Assembly: GCA_902796985.1 (NCBI GenBank)
Contig: CADBRC010000098.1
Span: 1-7,657, forward strand
Direction of reading: 5' to 3'
Length of the DNA stretch: 7,657 bases
Source: an uncultured Spirochaetaceae bacterium
GTDB taxonomy: Bacteria; Spirochaetota; Spirochaetia; Treponematales; Treponemataceae
The position numbers and the translations under genes are program-made. Below, piece after piece: positions 1 to 6,291 of the stretch. The notes under the pieces are model-generated. The model was not told the DNA's origin, made no database searches, and was given only the letters and a program-made list of their open reading frames with translations. Position 1 is the first letter of the stretch, and each line of letters starts with the position of its first letter.

Positions 1-974
1 AGCTGACAAAGTCCTACGGTTCCCATGAATACGCGAACGTCAACTACGACCTGCTCGGGAAGATTGTCGAAGTAGCGTCTGGGATGACCTATGAGGCGTA
101 CATCCGGGAGCATGTCTTCCTGCCCCTGGGTATGGACGATTCGCTGGCGGACACGGGCAAGGCAAAGGGCAGCGGGAAGCTTCTTTTGGGCAACAGGAAC
201 TGGTTCGGCTTTTTTGTCCGGGGCGATGCCGACTATCCGGGGGAAAGGTCCTGGTTCCACGAACCGGCAGGTTTCCTCGCCATTACGCCGGCGGACCATG
301 CGAAATACCTTCGGATGTATCTGAACGGAGGCCGCACGGAGCAGGGCGACCGGATCATCAGCAGGGAAAGCATTGATGCGATGTGGTATGACAATGTCCC
401 GCTCGGTACAAAATACGATGTGTTCTACGGCAGGGGCTGGAACTATATGGAATGGGACGGCATGCAGGTCGTCTTCCACGGCGGGCAGGTGGAAAACTAC
501 ATCACCTACATGTTCATCCTGCCTGAGCGGGGATTGGCGGTCTGCTTTATGGTGAACGGAAACGACGAGTTCGGCATGAACGCGCTGATGGACAATGCGT
601 TCTGGGACAGCCTTTCCATCCTGAACGGAAGCTCGCCCAAAAAGGTGAACCATGCGGCATATCCCCTGATTCACCTTGTCTTGGATGCCCTGTACCTCTG
701 CATGCTGCTGCTGTCGCTCTTCCTGCTGGTCAGGGCCTTTGCCAAACGGCGGAAGCCCCTGCTCATGCTGCTGGGCTATGCCGTCTGGCCGCTCGTGCTC
801 CTCCTGTTTACGAAGCTCTGTTTTGATACGCCCCTGTGGGTCGTCCGGTCCTATGTGCCGGACCTGTTTTTCGTCATCATCGCCTGCGTGCTTTTGACAC
901 TTGCGGGCGGTATCATCTGGGCATCTCTAAAAACTGGTCAAGCCCAGTTTTTAGAGAGTGCTGCCGAGTCCTAA
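1..974 (+). CDS. Serine beta-lactamase-like hydrolase with C-terminal membrane helices (5' end missing)
   Basis: This is the C-terminal 323 residues of a class C beta-lactamase/esterase-type serine hydrolase; reading starts at base 3 because the gene begins outside the window. Visible residues 10-12 are Tyr-Ala-Asn, matching the family's YxN motif, followed by the typical stretch NYDLLGKIVEVASG and then FLPLGM. HGG at visible residues 159-161 sits where the KTG/HxG motif belongs. The SxxK nucleophile motif must lie upstream and cannot be checked. After the catalytic domain come three hydrophobic helices (about residues 222-244, 252-273 and 286-308), so the enzyme is probably anchored in the inner membrane with the catalytic domain outside. 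The substrate is unknown; relatives act on peptides, esters or lactams. The last 16 or so codons are made largely of an inverted repeat, and the stop codon sits in a second one, so the native C-terminus may have been altered. Family call is firm, function is not. Confidence 0.85.
   Translation, partial: LTKSYGSHEYANVNYDLLGKIVEVASGMTYEAYIREHVFLPLGMDDSLADTGKAKGSGKLLLGNRNWFGFFVRGDADYPGERSWFHEPAGFLAITPADHAKYLRMYLNGGRTEQGDRIISRESIDAMWYDNVPLGTKYDVFYGRGWNYMEWDGMQVVFHGGQVENYITYMFILPERGLAVCFMVNGNDEFGMNALMDNAFWDSLSILNGSSPKKVNHAAYPLIHLVLDALYLCMLLLSLFLLVRAFAKRRKPLLMLLGYAVWPLVLLLFTKLCFDTPLWVVRSYVPDLFFVIIACVLLTLAGGIIWASLKTGQAQFLESAAES
924..957. repeat. Inverted repeat 1, inside the hydrolase reading frame
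   Basis: Perfect 14-bp arms TCTCTAAAAACTGG (924-937) and CCAGTTTTTAGAGA (944-957) around a 6-base loop. The element is translated in frame as part of the hydrolase C-terminus. Its inner core AAAAACT/AGTTTTT is shared with repeat 3. No T-run follows the stem, so it is not a standard intrinsic terminator. Confidence 0.85.
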
Positions 975-1000
975 GTCGCTACAATAGCGCGACTTAGGAC
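968..1000. repeat. Inverted repeat 2, carrying the hydrolase stop codon
   Basis: Perfect 12-bp arms GTCCTAAGTCGC (968-979) and GCGACTTAGGAC (989-1000) with a 9-base loop. The hydrolase TAA stop (972-974) is part of the left arm. Its sequence differs from repeats 1 and 3. It could fold in RNA as a 3'-end stem, but no U-tract follows. Confidence 0.85.
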
Positions 1001-1017
1001 ATCGCATTTTCAGAGTT

Positions 1018-1045
1018 ACCTCGAAAAACTGAAGTTTTTCGAGGT
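1018..1045. repeat. Inverted repeat 3, near-perfect hairpin
   Basis: Perfect 13-bp arms ACCTCGAAAAACT (1018-1030) and AGTTTTTCGAGGT (1033-1045) separated by only two bases; in RNA a 12-bp stem with a UGAA tetraloop is likely. The inner AAAAACT/AGTTTTT core matches repeat 1, so the two look like members of one family with different outer arms. It could terminate or protect the hydrolase transcript, or be a dispersed palindromic repeat; the window alone cannot decide. Confidence 0.8.
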
Positions 1046-1074
1046 TCCCATATGTCTTGTTCGGAGAAAGAGCT

Positions 1075-1213
1075 ATGTCTTTCACTGAAAGGATTTCACA
1101 GGAAGATCATCTCTCCTTCCTGCTCACTGCCAAGCGGCGAACCTATGAGGGACACGGTGCGGAAACGGCGCCTTTCAGCACTGGAACTTGCCGAATCCAG
1201 CCTGACCGATTGA
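1075..1213 (+). pseudogene. Remnant of a DUF5680-type protein, frame broken
   Basis: A good start exists: GGAG at 1063-1066, then 8 bases, then ATG at 1075. The first 33 or so codons read MSFTERIS..., then FLLTAKRRTYEGHGAETAP, which I recognise as the N-terminal signature of DUF5680 domain proteins (pattern FL..AK..TYAG.GAET.PSRP.SHDLE). After Pro33 (base 1173) the homology appears to continue in the next frame (SALELAESSLTD, 1175-1210), with several expected codons missing, and ends at TGA 1211-1213. The family is normally well over 100 residues, so most of the domain is absent. The -35 box of the downstream gene begins at 1210, so the remnant abuts that promoter. Family recognition is from memory; the in-frame reading stays open to 1263 but looks non-native after the break. 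Confidence 0.55.
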
Positions 1214-1238
1214 AACAAACGCGCAAAAGCGCTAGAAT
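1210..1238 (+). promoter_or_regulatory. Sigma70-type promoter of the NFACT gene
   Basis: TTGAAA (1210-1215) and TAGAAT (1233-1238) each match consensus at five of six positions and are spaced by exactly 17 bases. The expected transcription start is about 1244-1247, at or within 3 bases of the GTG start codon, so the mRNA would be leaderless or nearly so. Confidence 0.7.
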
Positions 1239-1246
1239 AACCTACC

Positions 1247-2677
1247 GTGTCGCTCAACTGTAACGAGATAAACCGCATCATCCAAGAACTCGACCTTCCC
1301 GGCTCCTTCATTCAGGAAATAGTGCAGCCGGGTTATGACACGCTTTCCTTCAGGATAATCAACAAGGGAAAAAGCGAGAACCTCGTCATCTGTACGGGCG
1401 CATCCGCCTGCCGGATGAACCGCAGCAGGTTCAAGGCCCCCAAGAATGACAAGCCGCTCCGCTTCAACGAGTTCCTGCGCTCGACCGTCAAGGGCATGCG
1501 GATAAACGAATGCCGGCAACTGGGTCTGGACAGGATAATCAAATTTGACGTGTCCACCTGGAAAGACCGCTGCTTCATGTACGTACGCCTCTGGTCGGGG
1601 GCGGCCAACGTCATCGTGACGGATACCGAGGGAAAGATACTGGACTGCATGTTCCGCCGCCCCAAGAAGGGGGAAGTGACCGGCGGCACGTTCCTGCCGG
1701 AGGAGAAGGTTCCGACGGAGGAGGAGAAAGCTGCCGCACAGGAACGCTTTCCCGTCAGGACCTTTGACGATCTGCCCGATGCGCAGGGGCTTTCCTTCAA
1801 CGAGCAGGTGGACATCTTCTATTCCCAGCATGCGGCAAGCCTGTCCCGCGAGAGCCTTCTTGCACAGGCGGAAAAATGGTACAATTCCCGCCACTCCAAA
1901 ATGACCGCCGCGCTGGAAAAGCTGGAGCAGAAGAAAAAGGACTTCGAGAACGCGGGCAGCCTTAAGCACACGGGCGATTTGATTCTGGCATACGCAGCGC
2001 AGGCAGAGGGCAACCATCTGGACTGCGAGGACTACGAGAGCGGAAAGCAGGTGCACATCCGTCTGGATCCCAAGTTGTCCCCGCAGGAGAATGCCGCCCA
2101 CTACTACGAACAGTACAAGAAGGCCTCATCCGGGCTTGAAGCGCTGGAACACGACATACAGATGTCCCGCAAGTCGATTGCCGCCCTTGAGGCCCAGTAC
2201 AAGGAGATGCTCGACGAAAAGAACACGCTTAAAATCGAGCAGTTGCTCCGCCATGACAGTGCACCCAAACAGAAGGCGGAAAAGCCCCATCCCGGCCTGC
2301 ACTACGAGATAAACGGCTGGACCCTCATGGTCGGCAGGACGGCGGCAGAGAACGACGACCTGCTTCGCCATTACGTGCGGGGAAGCGACCTCTGGCTGCA
2401 CACGCGGGACTACGCGGGCGGCTACGTCTTCGTCAAGGCGCGCAAAGGCAAGACCGTTCCGCTCGACATCCTGCTCTACGCAGGAAACCTGGCAGTCTAC
2501 CACTCCAAAGCGCGGCAGAACGGCAAAGCCGACCTGTATTATACGGAAGTCAAATACCTCCGGCGGGCAAAGGACGGTCCCAAGGGCCTGGTCATTCCGA
2601 CGCAGGAGAAGAACCTGTTCATCAAGCTGGACGATGCAAAGCTGCGCGAGCTTGATGAATACGAAAAGGGGCTGTAG
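1247..2677 (+). CDS. NFACT-family RNA/ribosome-binding protein (RqcH/Tae2-like)
   Basis: This 476-residue protein belongs to the NFACT family, whose studied members (RqcH in Bacillus, Rqc2/NEMF in eukaryotes) bind peptidyl-tRNA on obstructed large ribosomal subunits and add C-terminal tails that mark stalled chains for degradation. An NFACT-N domain covers about residues 1-140 and contains Asp95-Arg96 in LGLDRIIKF, matching the DR pair important for tRNA engagement in RqcH. A coiled-coil region follows (about 205-340, including LDPKLSPQENA), then an NFACT-R/DUF814 domain (about 345-460) with the hallmark DLWLHT at 381-386. It is about 95 residues shorter than Bacillus RqcH; the shortening falls around residues 150-205, where a helix-hairpin-helix region would be expected. 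The GTG start is chosen because MSLN is the usual family N-terminus; no Shine-Dalgarno sequence precedes it. The gene appears monocistronic. Family is certain, RqcH-like activity is inferred. Confidence 0.92.
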   Translation: MSLNCNEINRIIQELDLPGSFIQEIVQPGYDTLSFRIINKGKSENLVICTGASACRMNRSRFKAPKNDKPLRFNEFLRSTVKGMRINECRQLGLDRIIKFDVSTWKDRCFMYVRLWSGAANVIVTDTEGKILDCMFRRPKKGEVTGGTFLPEEKVPTEEEKAAAQERFPVRTFDDLPDAQGLSFNEQVDIFYSQHAASLSRESLLAQAEKWYNSRHSKMTAALEKLEQKKKDFENAGSLKHTGDLILAYAAQAEGNHLDCEDYESGKQVHIRLDPKLSPQENAAHYYEQYKKASSGLEALEHDIQMSRKSIAALEAQYKEMLDEKNTLKIEQLLRHDSAPKQKAEKPHPGLHYEINGWTLMVGRTAAENDDLLRHYVRGSDLWLHTRDYAGGYVFVKARKGKTVPLDILLYAGNLAVYHSKARQNGKADLYYTEVKYLRRAKDGPKGLVIPTQEKNLFIKLDDAKLRELDEYEKGL

Positions 2678-2731
2678 GGGCCTGGTTGATTCCGCGCCGG
2701 TTCCGTGACTGCAGAAAAGCAGAAACAATCG

Positions 2732-2762
2732 TTGGAAGAAATGAAAATATTAAAGATATTAT
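2732..2762 (+). promoter_or_regulatory. Candidate promoter for metF
   Basis: In an AT-rich gap, TTGGAA (2732-2737) is followed after 19 bases by TATTAT (2757-2762). A GATATT at 2755-2760 would give 17-base spacing instead. The predicted start near 2769 leaves a short leader that still includes the ribosome binding site. Confidence 0.4.
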
Positions 2763-2773
2763 AGAAGAAAATT

Positions 2774-2781
2774 AGAAGAGG
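2774..2781 (+). promoter_or_regulatory. Ribosome binding site of metF
   Basis: AGAAGAGG ends 5 bases before the ATG at 2787. It fixes the metF start and contrasts with the SD-less starts of the three promoter-proximal genes at 1247, 7171 and 7263. Confidence 0.7.
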
Positions 2782-2786
2782 TATAT

Positions 2787-3677
2787 ATGAAGATAAACGA
2801 GATTCTGAAGAACAAGAAAGTGACGCTTTCACTGGAAGTCTTTCCTCCCAAGCAGCAGGCCAAGCTGGACTCAGTGCTGCAGGCAGCGAAGGAGCTGAGC
2901 GACCTGAAGCCCGACTTCATGTCGATTACCTACGGGGCGGGCGGTACGACTCGCGCGAACACTGTCGAAGTCGCGTCCAAAATCCAGTCATACGGTACCC
3001 CTGCCCTCGCCCACCTGACCTGCATCGGCGACTCGCGCGAGGAAATGGACAGGACGATTGCCCAGATGAAGGGGGCGGGAATAGAGAACGTCCTCGCCCT
3101 GCGCGGTGACATTCCGGCCGGCTTCACCCCGGAGCACGAGGGCGAAAAGGCAACGATAGACGGTCTGGACCATGCAAGCGACCTGGTGAAAATTTTGAAA
3201 TCACAGGGGCTCTGCGTCGGCGGCGCCTGCTACCCTGAGGGGCATCCTGAGAGCGCAAACCGGGCAGAGGACATAGACAACCTCAAGCACAAGGTCGATG
3301 CAGGCGTGGACTTTCTGACGACCCAGATGTTCTTTGACAACAACATGCTCTATTCGTATCTGTACCGCCTGCAGTCCAAGGGAATCCACGTACCCGTGCT
3401 CGCCGGGATCATGCCGATAACCAACAGCCAGCAGGTTGAGCGGATGGTCCGCCTGTCCTCCGCGTTCATACCGGAGAAGCTGCTTGCAATCTGCGACCGC
3501 TTCGCAGACAAGCCCGAGGCAATGCGGCAGGCAGGAATCGCCTATGCGACAGACCAGATAATCGATTTGATTTCCAACGGCGTGAAGGGAGTCCACATCT
3601 ACACGATGAACAAGCCCGCCGTCGCCCGCGACATTTTGAGTAACATCAGCGAAATTATCGCCGCGGAAAACAGCTGA
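2787..3677 (+). CDS. metF: Methylenetetrahydrofolate reductase
   Basis: MetF is a cytosolic flavoenzyme that reduces 5,10-methylene-THF to 5-methyl-THF, the methyl donor for methionine synthesis; in some anaerobes it also serves one-carbon or acetogenic metabolism. The 296 residues form a single TIM-barrel domain of normal bacterial length. Family landmarks are SLEVFPPK with the catalytic Glu17, the THF/FAD-contacting stretch AHLTCIGDS (75-83), LALRGD with Asp108, and TTQMFFD with Gln180 (178-184). The N-terminus begins right before the first strand and is preceded by a good ribosome binding site. It is the first gene of a probable two-gene unit: its TGA overlaps the ATG of the next gene. No riboswitch or methionine-type operator is evident in the 109-base upstream gap. 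No NADH-interacting partner subunit is adjacent. Confidence 0.95.
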   Translation: MKINEILKNKKVTLSLEVFPPKQQAKLDSVLQAAKELSDLKPDFMSITYGAGGTTRANTVEVASKIQSYGTPALAHLTCIGDSREEMDRTIAQMKGAGIENVLALRGDIPAGFTPEHEGEKATIDGLDHASDLVKILKSQGLCVGGACYPEGHPESANRAEDIDNLKHKVDAGVDFLTTQMFFDNNMLYSYLYRLQSKGIHVPVLAGIMPITNSQQVERMVRLSSAFIPEKLLAICDRFADKPEAMRQAGIAYATDQIIDLISNGVKGVHIYTMNKPAVARDILSNISEIIAAENS

Positions 3678-4579
3678 TGGCCTCCCGCATTACGGCCCGG
3701 AGAACCTTTGAAGGAAGAACGCTCCGGAGCTTCGGCGTGATGAAGTGCTACCTAACTCTCTTCGTCATGCCTCCGAGCGCGTGGGCAGCATGGACTTTCA
3801 TCTGGACGGTTGCGACAAAGTTCTTCATTCCCCAGTATCTGGAAAAGATTCATATCATGCGGGTACGCGTGAAGCACGTTGACCATCCCCTTGACGGCAG
3901 GGTTCCTTTTGATCCGGGGCTTTTGCCTGTCTACATGCGCTTCATCAACTTCTGGGTGGACACCATCGCGATGCTTGAGACAAAGTTCGGCGTGTGGAAG
4001 GGGTCTCTTTTGGGCGCACGCCTCCTCAGAAGGCTCAGACTGGCCTACAGCTCTGCATACAAAGTATACTCATACTGCATGACGACGACTGACAGGCCGG
4101 CGAGCGACGACAAGGGAATAAAGGCCCTGCGCCGTGCCGACCCGCATTTTTTCTGCGTGCCCAGTCTGCACATTGCGATTTGCGTACTGAATTACTTCTT
4201 TTACAAGAAGCTTTTCTCCGATCCCGATATAGATTTCACGGAAGACGAGAAGGCAGCATGGCTTTCCGAGCTGCGCGAGGAGGGATTTGCCATAGGCCGG
4301 TCCGTCCTCTTTCTCAAGCAGCACTCAGTCAACTGCCTGCCAGCAGCCTTATACATGATGTGCAGGATTACCCCCGACCTGTTCACGCCTGATGACGCAC
4401 GGACCTGCATATCCGGGCTTCTGCCCCCGGCGGAGAATATCGCCCCGGAAAACAAGGCGGAGATTACCGCATACATCTCGTCACTGTTCGACCTGCTGAT
4501 AAATGACGCAGAAGGGGAAAAAGACTGGACGCTCCCGCTCAAGAACTGGCTGGACAGCTACCAGGCCATGAAAGCCTGA
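3677..4579 (+). CDS. Degenerate PAP2-like (Aur1/Ipt1-type) protein
   Basis: The 300-residue product resembles the PAP2 superfamily, whose members hydrolyse or transfer lipid phosphates at membranes. Visible elements in order: a hydrophobic N-terminal segment (about 24-50); HPLDGRVPFDP (70-80), similar to the D..IPF.P motif of Aur1/Ipt1-type members; TTDRP (137-141), resembling the RP of motif C1; CVPSLHIAI (160-168), resembling motif C2 with His165; and FLKQHSVNC (212-220), resembling motif C3 with His216. The Asp normally four residues after the C3 His is Cys220, so classic PAP2 catalysis is doubtful. Hydrophobic helices are fewer and weaker than in typical PAP2 enzymes. The ATG overlaps the metF TGA by one base (TGATG), implying translational coupling; there is no strong Shine-Dalgarno sequence of its own. 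The substrate is unknown, and a functional link to folate metabolism is not obvious. Confidence 0.55.
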   Translation: MASRITARRTFEGRTLRSFGVMKCYLTLFVMPPSAWAAWTFIWTVATKFFIPQYLEKIHIMRVRVKHVDHPLDGRVPFDPGLLPVYMRFINFWVDTIAMLETKFGVWKGSLLGARLLRRLRLAYSSAYKVYSYCMTTTDRPASDDKGIKALRRADPHFFCVPSLHIAICVLNYFFYKKLFSDPDIDFTEDEKAAWLSELREEGFAIGRSVLFLKQHSVNCLPAALYMMCRITPDLFTPDDARTCISGLLPPAENIAPENKAEITAYISSLFDLLINDAEGEKDWTLPLKNWLDSYQAMKA

Positions 4580-4612
4580 GATACGATTGCGGAAAGCGGC
4601 AGCCCCCGAGCA

Positions 4613-4625
4613 TCCGGTTACCGGA
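4613..4625. repeat. Short palindrome over the nrdG stop codon
   Basis: TCCGGT-T-ACCGGA is a perfect 6-bp dyad; the nrdG stop codon (TAA on the minus strand, 4618-4620) lies at its centre. It sits in the 38-base gap between convergent genes and is too short and lacks the U-tract for a confident terminator. Confidence 0.4.
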
Positions 4626-5127
4626 CCTCAAGCAGCTCCCCGTCCTTGAGATGCAGAATCCTCTGGTTGCGGGACCCGCGGAACTGAAGGCTGATGTCCT
4701 TCTGCTCTTCGATGAAAGGGCCGTCCACGAGCACGTCGATGCAGGAAAGCATACGGTCGGTGTGCTCGGTGTGCTTACGGCCAGCGGCGGGCTTGAGATC
4801 TTTGTCAAAGATGTAGCCGGTGAAGCACCATATGTCCTTCTGAGGATAGGCTTCCTTTACCCGCTCCAGGAAAGGGGCAAGGACGGCCTGGTTCTCCTCC
4901 TCGAAAGGCTCACCGCCCAGAACGGAAAGGCCCGTAATAAAGTCTGGTCTCAGGCAGTCCAGTATATGGTCTTCAATCTCCTTCGTGAAAATCCTGCCGT
5001 AACAAAAGTTCCATGTCTCCTTCTGGAAACAGCCCTTGCAGCAGTTCCTGCAGCCGGATACAAAGAGAGAGACACGAACCCCCTCCCCGTCTGCTATGTC
5101 AACTTCTTTTATCGCCCCGTAATACAT
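4618..5127 (-). CDS. nrdG: Anaerobic ribonucleoside-triphosphate reductase activating protein (radical SAM)
   Basis: NrdG uses a [4Fe-4S] cluster and S-adenosylmethionine to install the glycyl radical on NrdD, enabling oxygen-free dNTP synthesis. The 169 residues match the usual length. SGCRNCCKGCF carries the NrdG-type CX3CX2C cluster ligands Cys26, Cys30 and Cys33, followed by ETW (37-39). LGGEPF (70-75) is the SAM-binding GGE motif; CFTGY (101-105) and VDGPF (134-138) are further family signatures, and FRGSRNQR (149-156) lies near the C-terminus. The ATG lies 3 bases after the TGA of the upstream AAA+ gene, with GGGGTGA overlapping that stop as a plausible ribosome binding site, so it is translationally coupled. 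Its usual partner nrdD is not in the window and does not follow downstream, where a convergent gene begins; it must lie elsewhere. The locus implies anaerobic growth. Confidence 0.93.
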   Translation of the reverse strand: MYYGAIKEVDIADGEGVRVSLFVSGCRNCCKGCFQKETWNFCYGRIFTKEIEDHILDCLRPDFITGLSVLGGEPFEEENQAVLAPFLERVKEAYPQKDIWCFTGYIFDKDLKPAAGRKHTEHTDRMLSCIDVLVDGPFIEEQKDISLQFRGSRNQRILHLKDGELLEVR

Positions 5128-5130
5128 AAC

Positions 5131-6291
5131 TCACCCCGCCTGGCGGCATGCCGCCTCTATATCGCCCATAGTGAACGACGCCCGGCCTTCCTGTGAGGCA
5201 AGCAGGGCTGCACGGTTCAGCACCGACTCAATTTTGACGCAGGAGAAGCCGTCGAACTTTTTGGCAAGTGCCTCCTCACTGCATTCCGGTGAAGGATTCT
5301 TGCCGCGAGAGTACATGGCGACGAGCTGCTTCCGTGCTTCGTAGTCCGGATACGGAACGGAGACCCGCGCGTCAAAGCGGCCGGGCCGAATAAGGGCCTC
5401 GTCCAAAGCCTTTACAGAATTCGTCGCGGCGATGACAAGAATACCCCGGGCAGGCTCAAATCCATCCAGCTCGTTCAGCAGGGCAGTAACGATGCGGGTG
5501 TTCTCCGTCTCTATCGCGCTGCCTGAGTAGTTGCGCCGCGTACCGATTCCGTCGAACTCATCGATGAACACGATGCAGGGGGCCCGCCTCCTCGCCTTGC
5601 GGAAAAGCAGTTTTACCTTCATCGGACCAATCGCCATGAACATGCTCTCAAAATCCGTCGCCTTCGCAGGGATAAAATTCACCTTCGCTTCACCAGCAAG
5701 GGCCCGCGCAAACAAAGTCTTGCCGTTGCCGGGTGCACCTTCCAGCAGAATGCCCTTGGGCGCGCGGATTCCCCTGGCCGCATACCCCGCCGGATCTTTC
5801 AGGATTTCCATCACCTGCGCCATGTCGCGCTTGAGTCCGTCCATGCCGACGACATCGGCGAACTTCACTCCGGTATTCCGTACAACGCGGAACGTGTTGG
5901 GCGAGATGAACTTGCGGAACGCGAACAGGAACACGCCGAAGAAAAATGCGTAGAAAACAATGTCGAATACAAGCGAAATGATTGCCGCTGCATCCTTCTC
6001 TTCCGTTACCTCCACACCATGCAGCAGAAGATATTCCTTGAGCGTGGGACTCGCGGGATTGTCCGTAACATACTCCGCGCCGTCCTCCCCGGACACCGTA
6101 AAGCAGATGCCGTCGGCGGAAAGCACCGCCTCCCCTACCCTGCCGTCAGCAACGAGCGAATAGAACTCGGCATAACTCTTGAACTCCGGTTTTGTGGAGA
6201 AGAAGAAATCGTATGCAAAATATGCCGCCGCTGCGAGGACAAGCACAACAAAGAGGACACCCCTCCCCTTCCGCGGGAACGCCTTACGCAT
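5131..6291 (-). CDS. FtsH-like membrane AAA+ ATPase lacking the M41 peptidase domain
   Basis: The 386 residues have the N-terminal two thirds of FtsH: a first membrane helix (about 11-31), an FtsH_ext-like periplasmic domain (about 38-100), a second helix (about 103-127) and a complete AAA+ module. Walker A is GAPGNGKT (185-192), Walker B IVFIDE (240-245), a sensor-1 Asn is at 291, and the second region of homology has RPGRFD with Arg302 and Arg305. The pore loop reads MFMAIG (217-222), keeping the aromatic of FtsH FVG. The lid domain ends at 386; there is no HEXGH zinc motif, and FtsH is normally above 600 residues. The bases after the stop encode NrdG in another frame, so this is not a simple frameshift. 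Its ATG lies in the overlap ATGCGTAA with the upstream ABC gene. A likely role is ATP-driven extraction or unfolding of membrane proteins, alone or mixed with full-length FtsH; this is inference. Confidence 0.88.
   Translation of the reverse strand: MRKAFPRKGRGVLFVVLVLAAAAYFAYDFFFSTKPEFKSYAEFYSLVADGRVGEAVLSADGICFTVSGEDGAEYVTDNPASPTLKEYLLLHGVEVTEEKDAAAIISLVFDIVFYAFFFGVFLFAFRKFISPNTFRVVRNTGVKFADVVGMDGLKRDMAQVMEILKDPAGYAARGIRAPKGILLEGAPGNGKTLFARALAGEAKVNFIPAKATDFESMFMAIGPMKVKLLFRKARRRAPCIVFIDEFDGIGTRRNYSGSAIETENTRIVTALLNELDGFEPARGILVIAATNSVKALDEALIRPGRFDARVSVPYPDYEARKQLVAMYSRGKNPSPECSEEALAKKFDGFSCVKIESVLNRAALLASQEGRASFTMGDIEAACRQAG

Noticed and set aside
1018..1045. Repeat 3 as a standard intrinsic terminator of the hydrolase gene
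   Set aside because: The stem is strong but no U-tract follows, and the loop and core match repeat 1, which lies inside a coding region. A termination role is possible but not supported well enough to call.
1052..1213. 53-codon frame whose tail RKRRLSALELAESS faintly resembles a 5-formyl-THF cyclo-ligase N-terminus
   Set aside because: The adjacent frame gives a better explanation as a DUF5680 remnant with a Shine-Dalgarno start, and the tail fits the same family after a frame change.
1232..2101. Long open frame (289 codons) antisense to the NFACT gene
   Set aside because: It lies fully opposite a clearly conserved gene, has no recognisable domain, and is explained by the GC-rich codon pattern of the sense strand.
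2126..2728. 200-codon antisense open frame over the NFACT 3' half
   Set aside because: Same reason: it mirrors the NFACT-R coding region and shows no family features or ribosome binding site.
4651..5196. 181-codon plus-strand open frame over nrdG
   Set aside because: The minus strand encodes an unmistakable NrdG with all cluster cysteines; the plus frame has no recognisable features.
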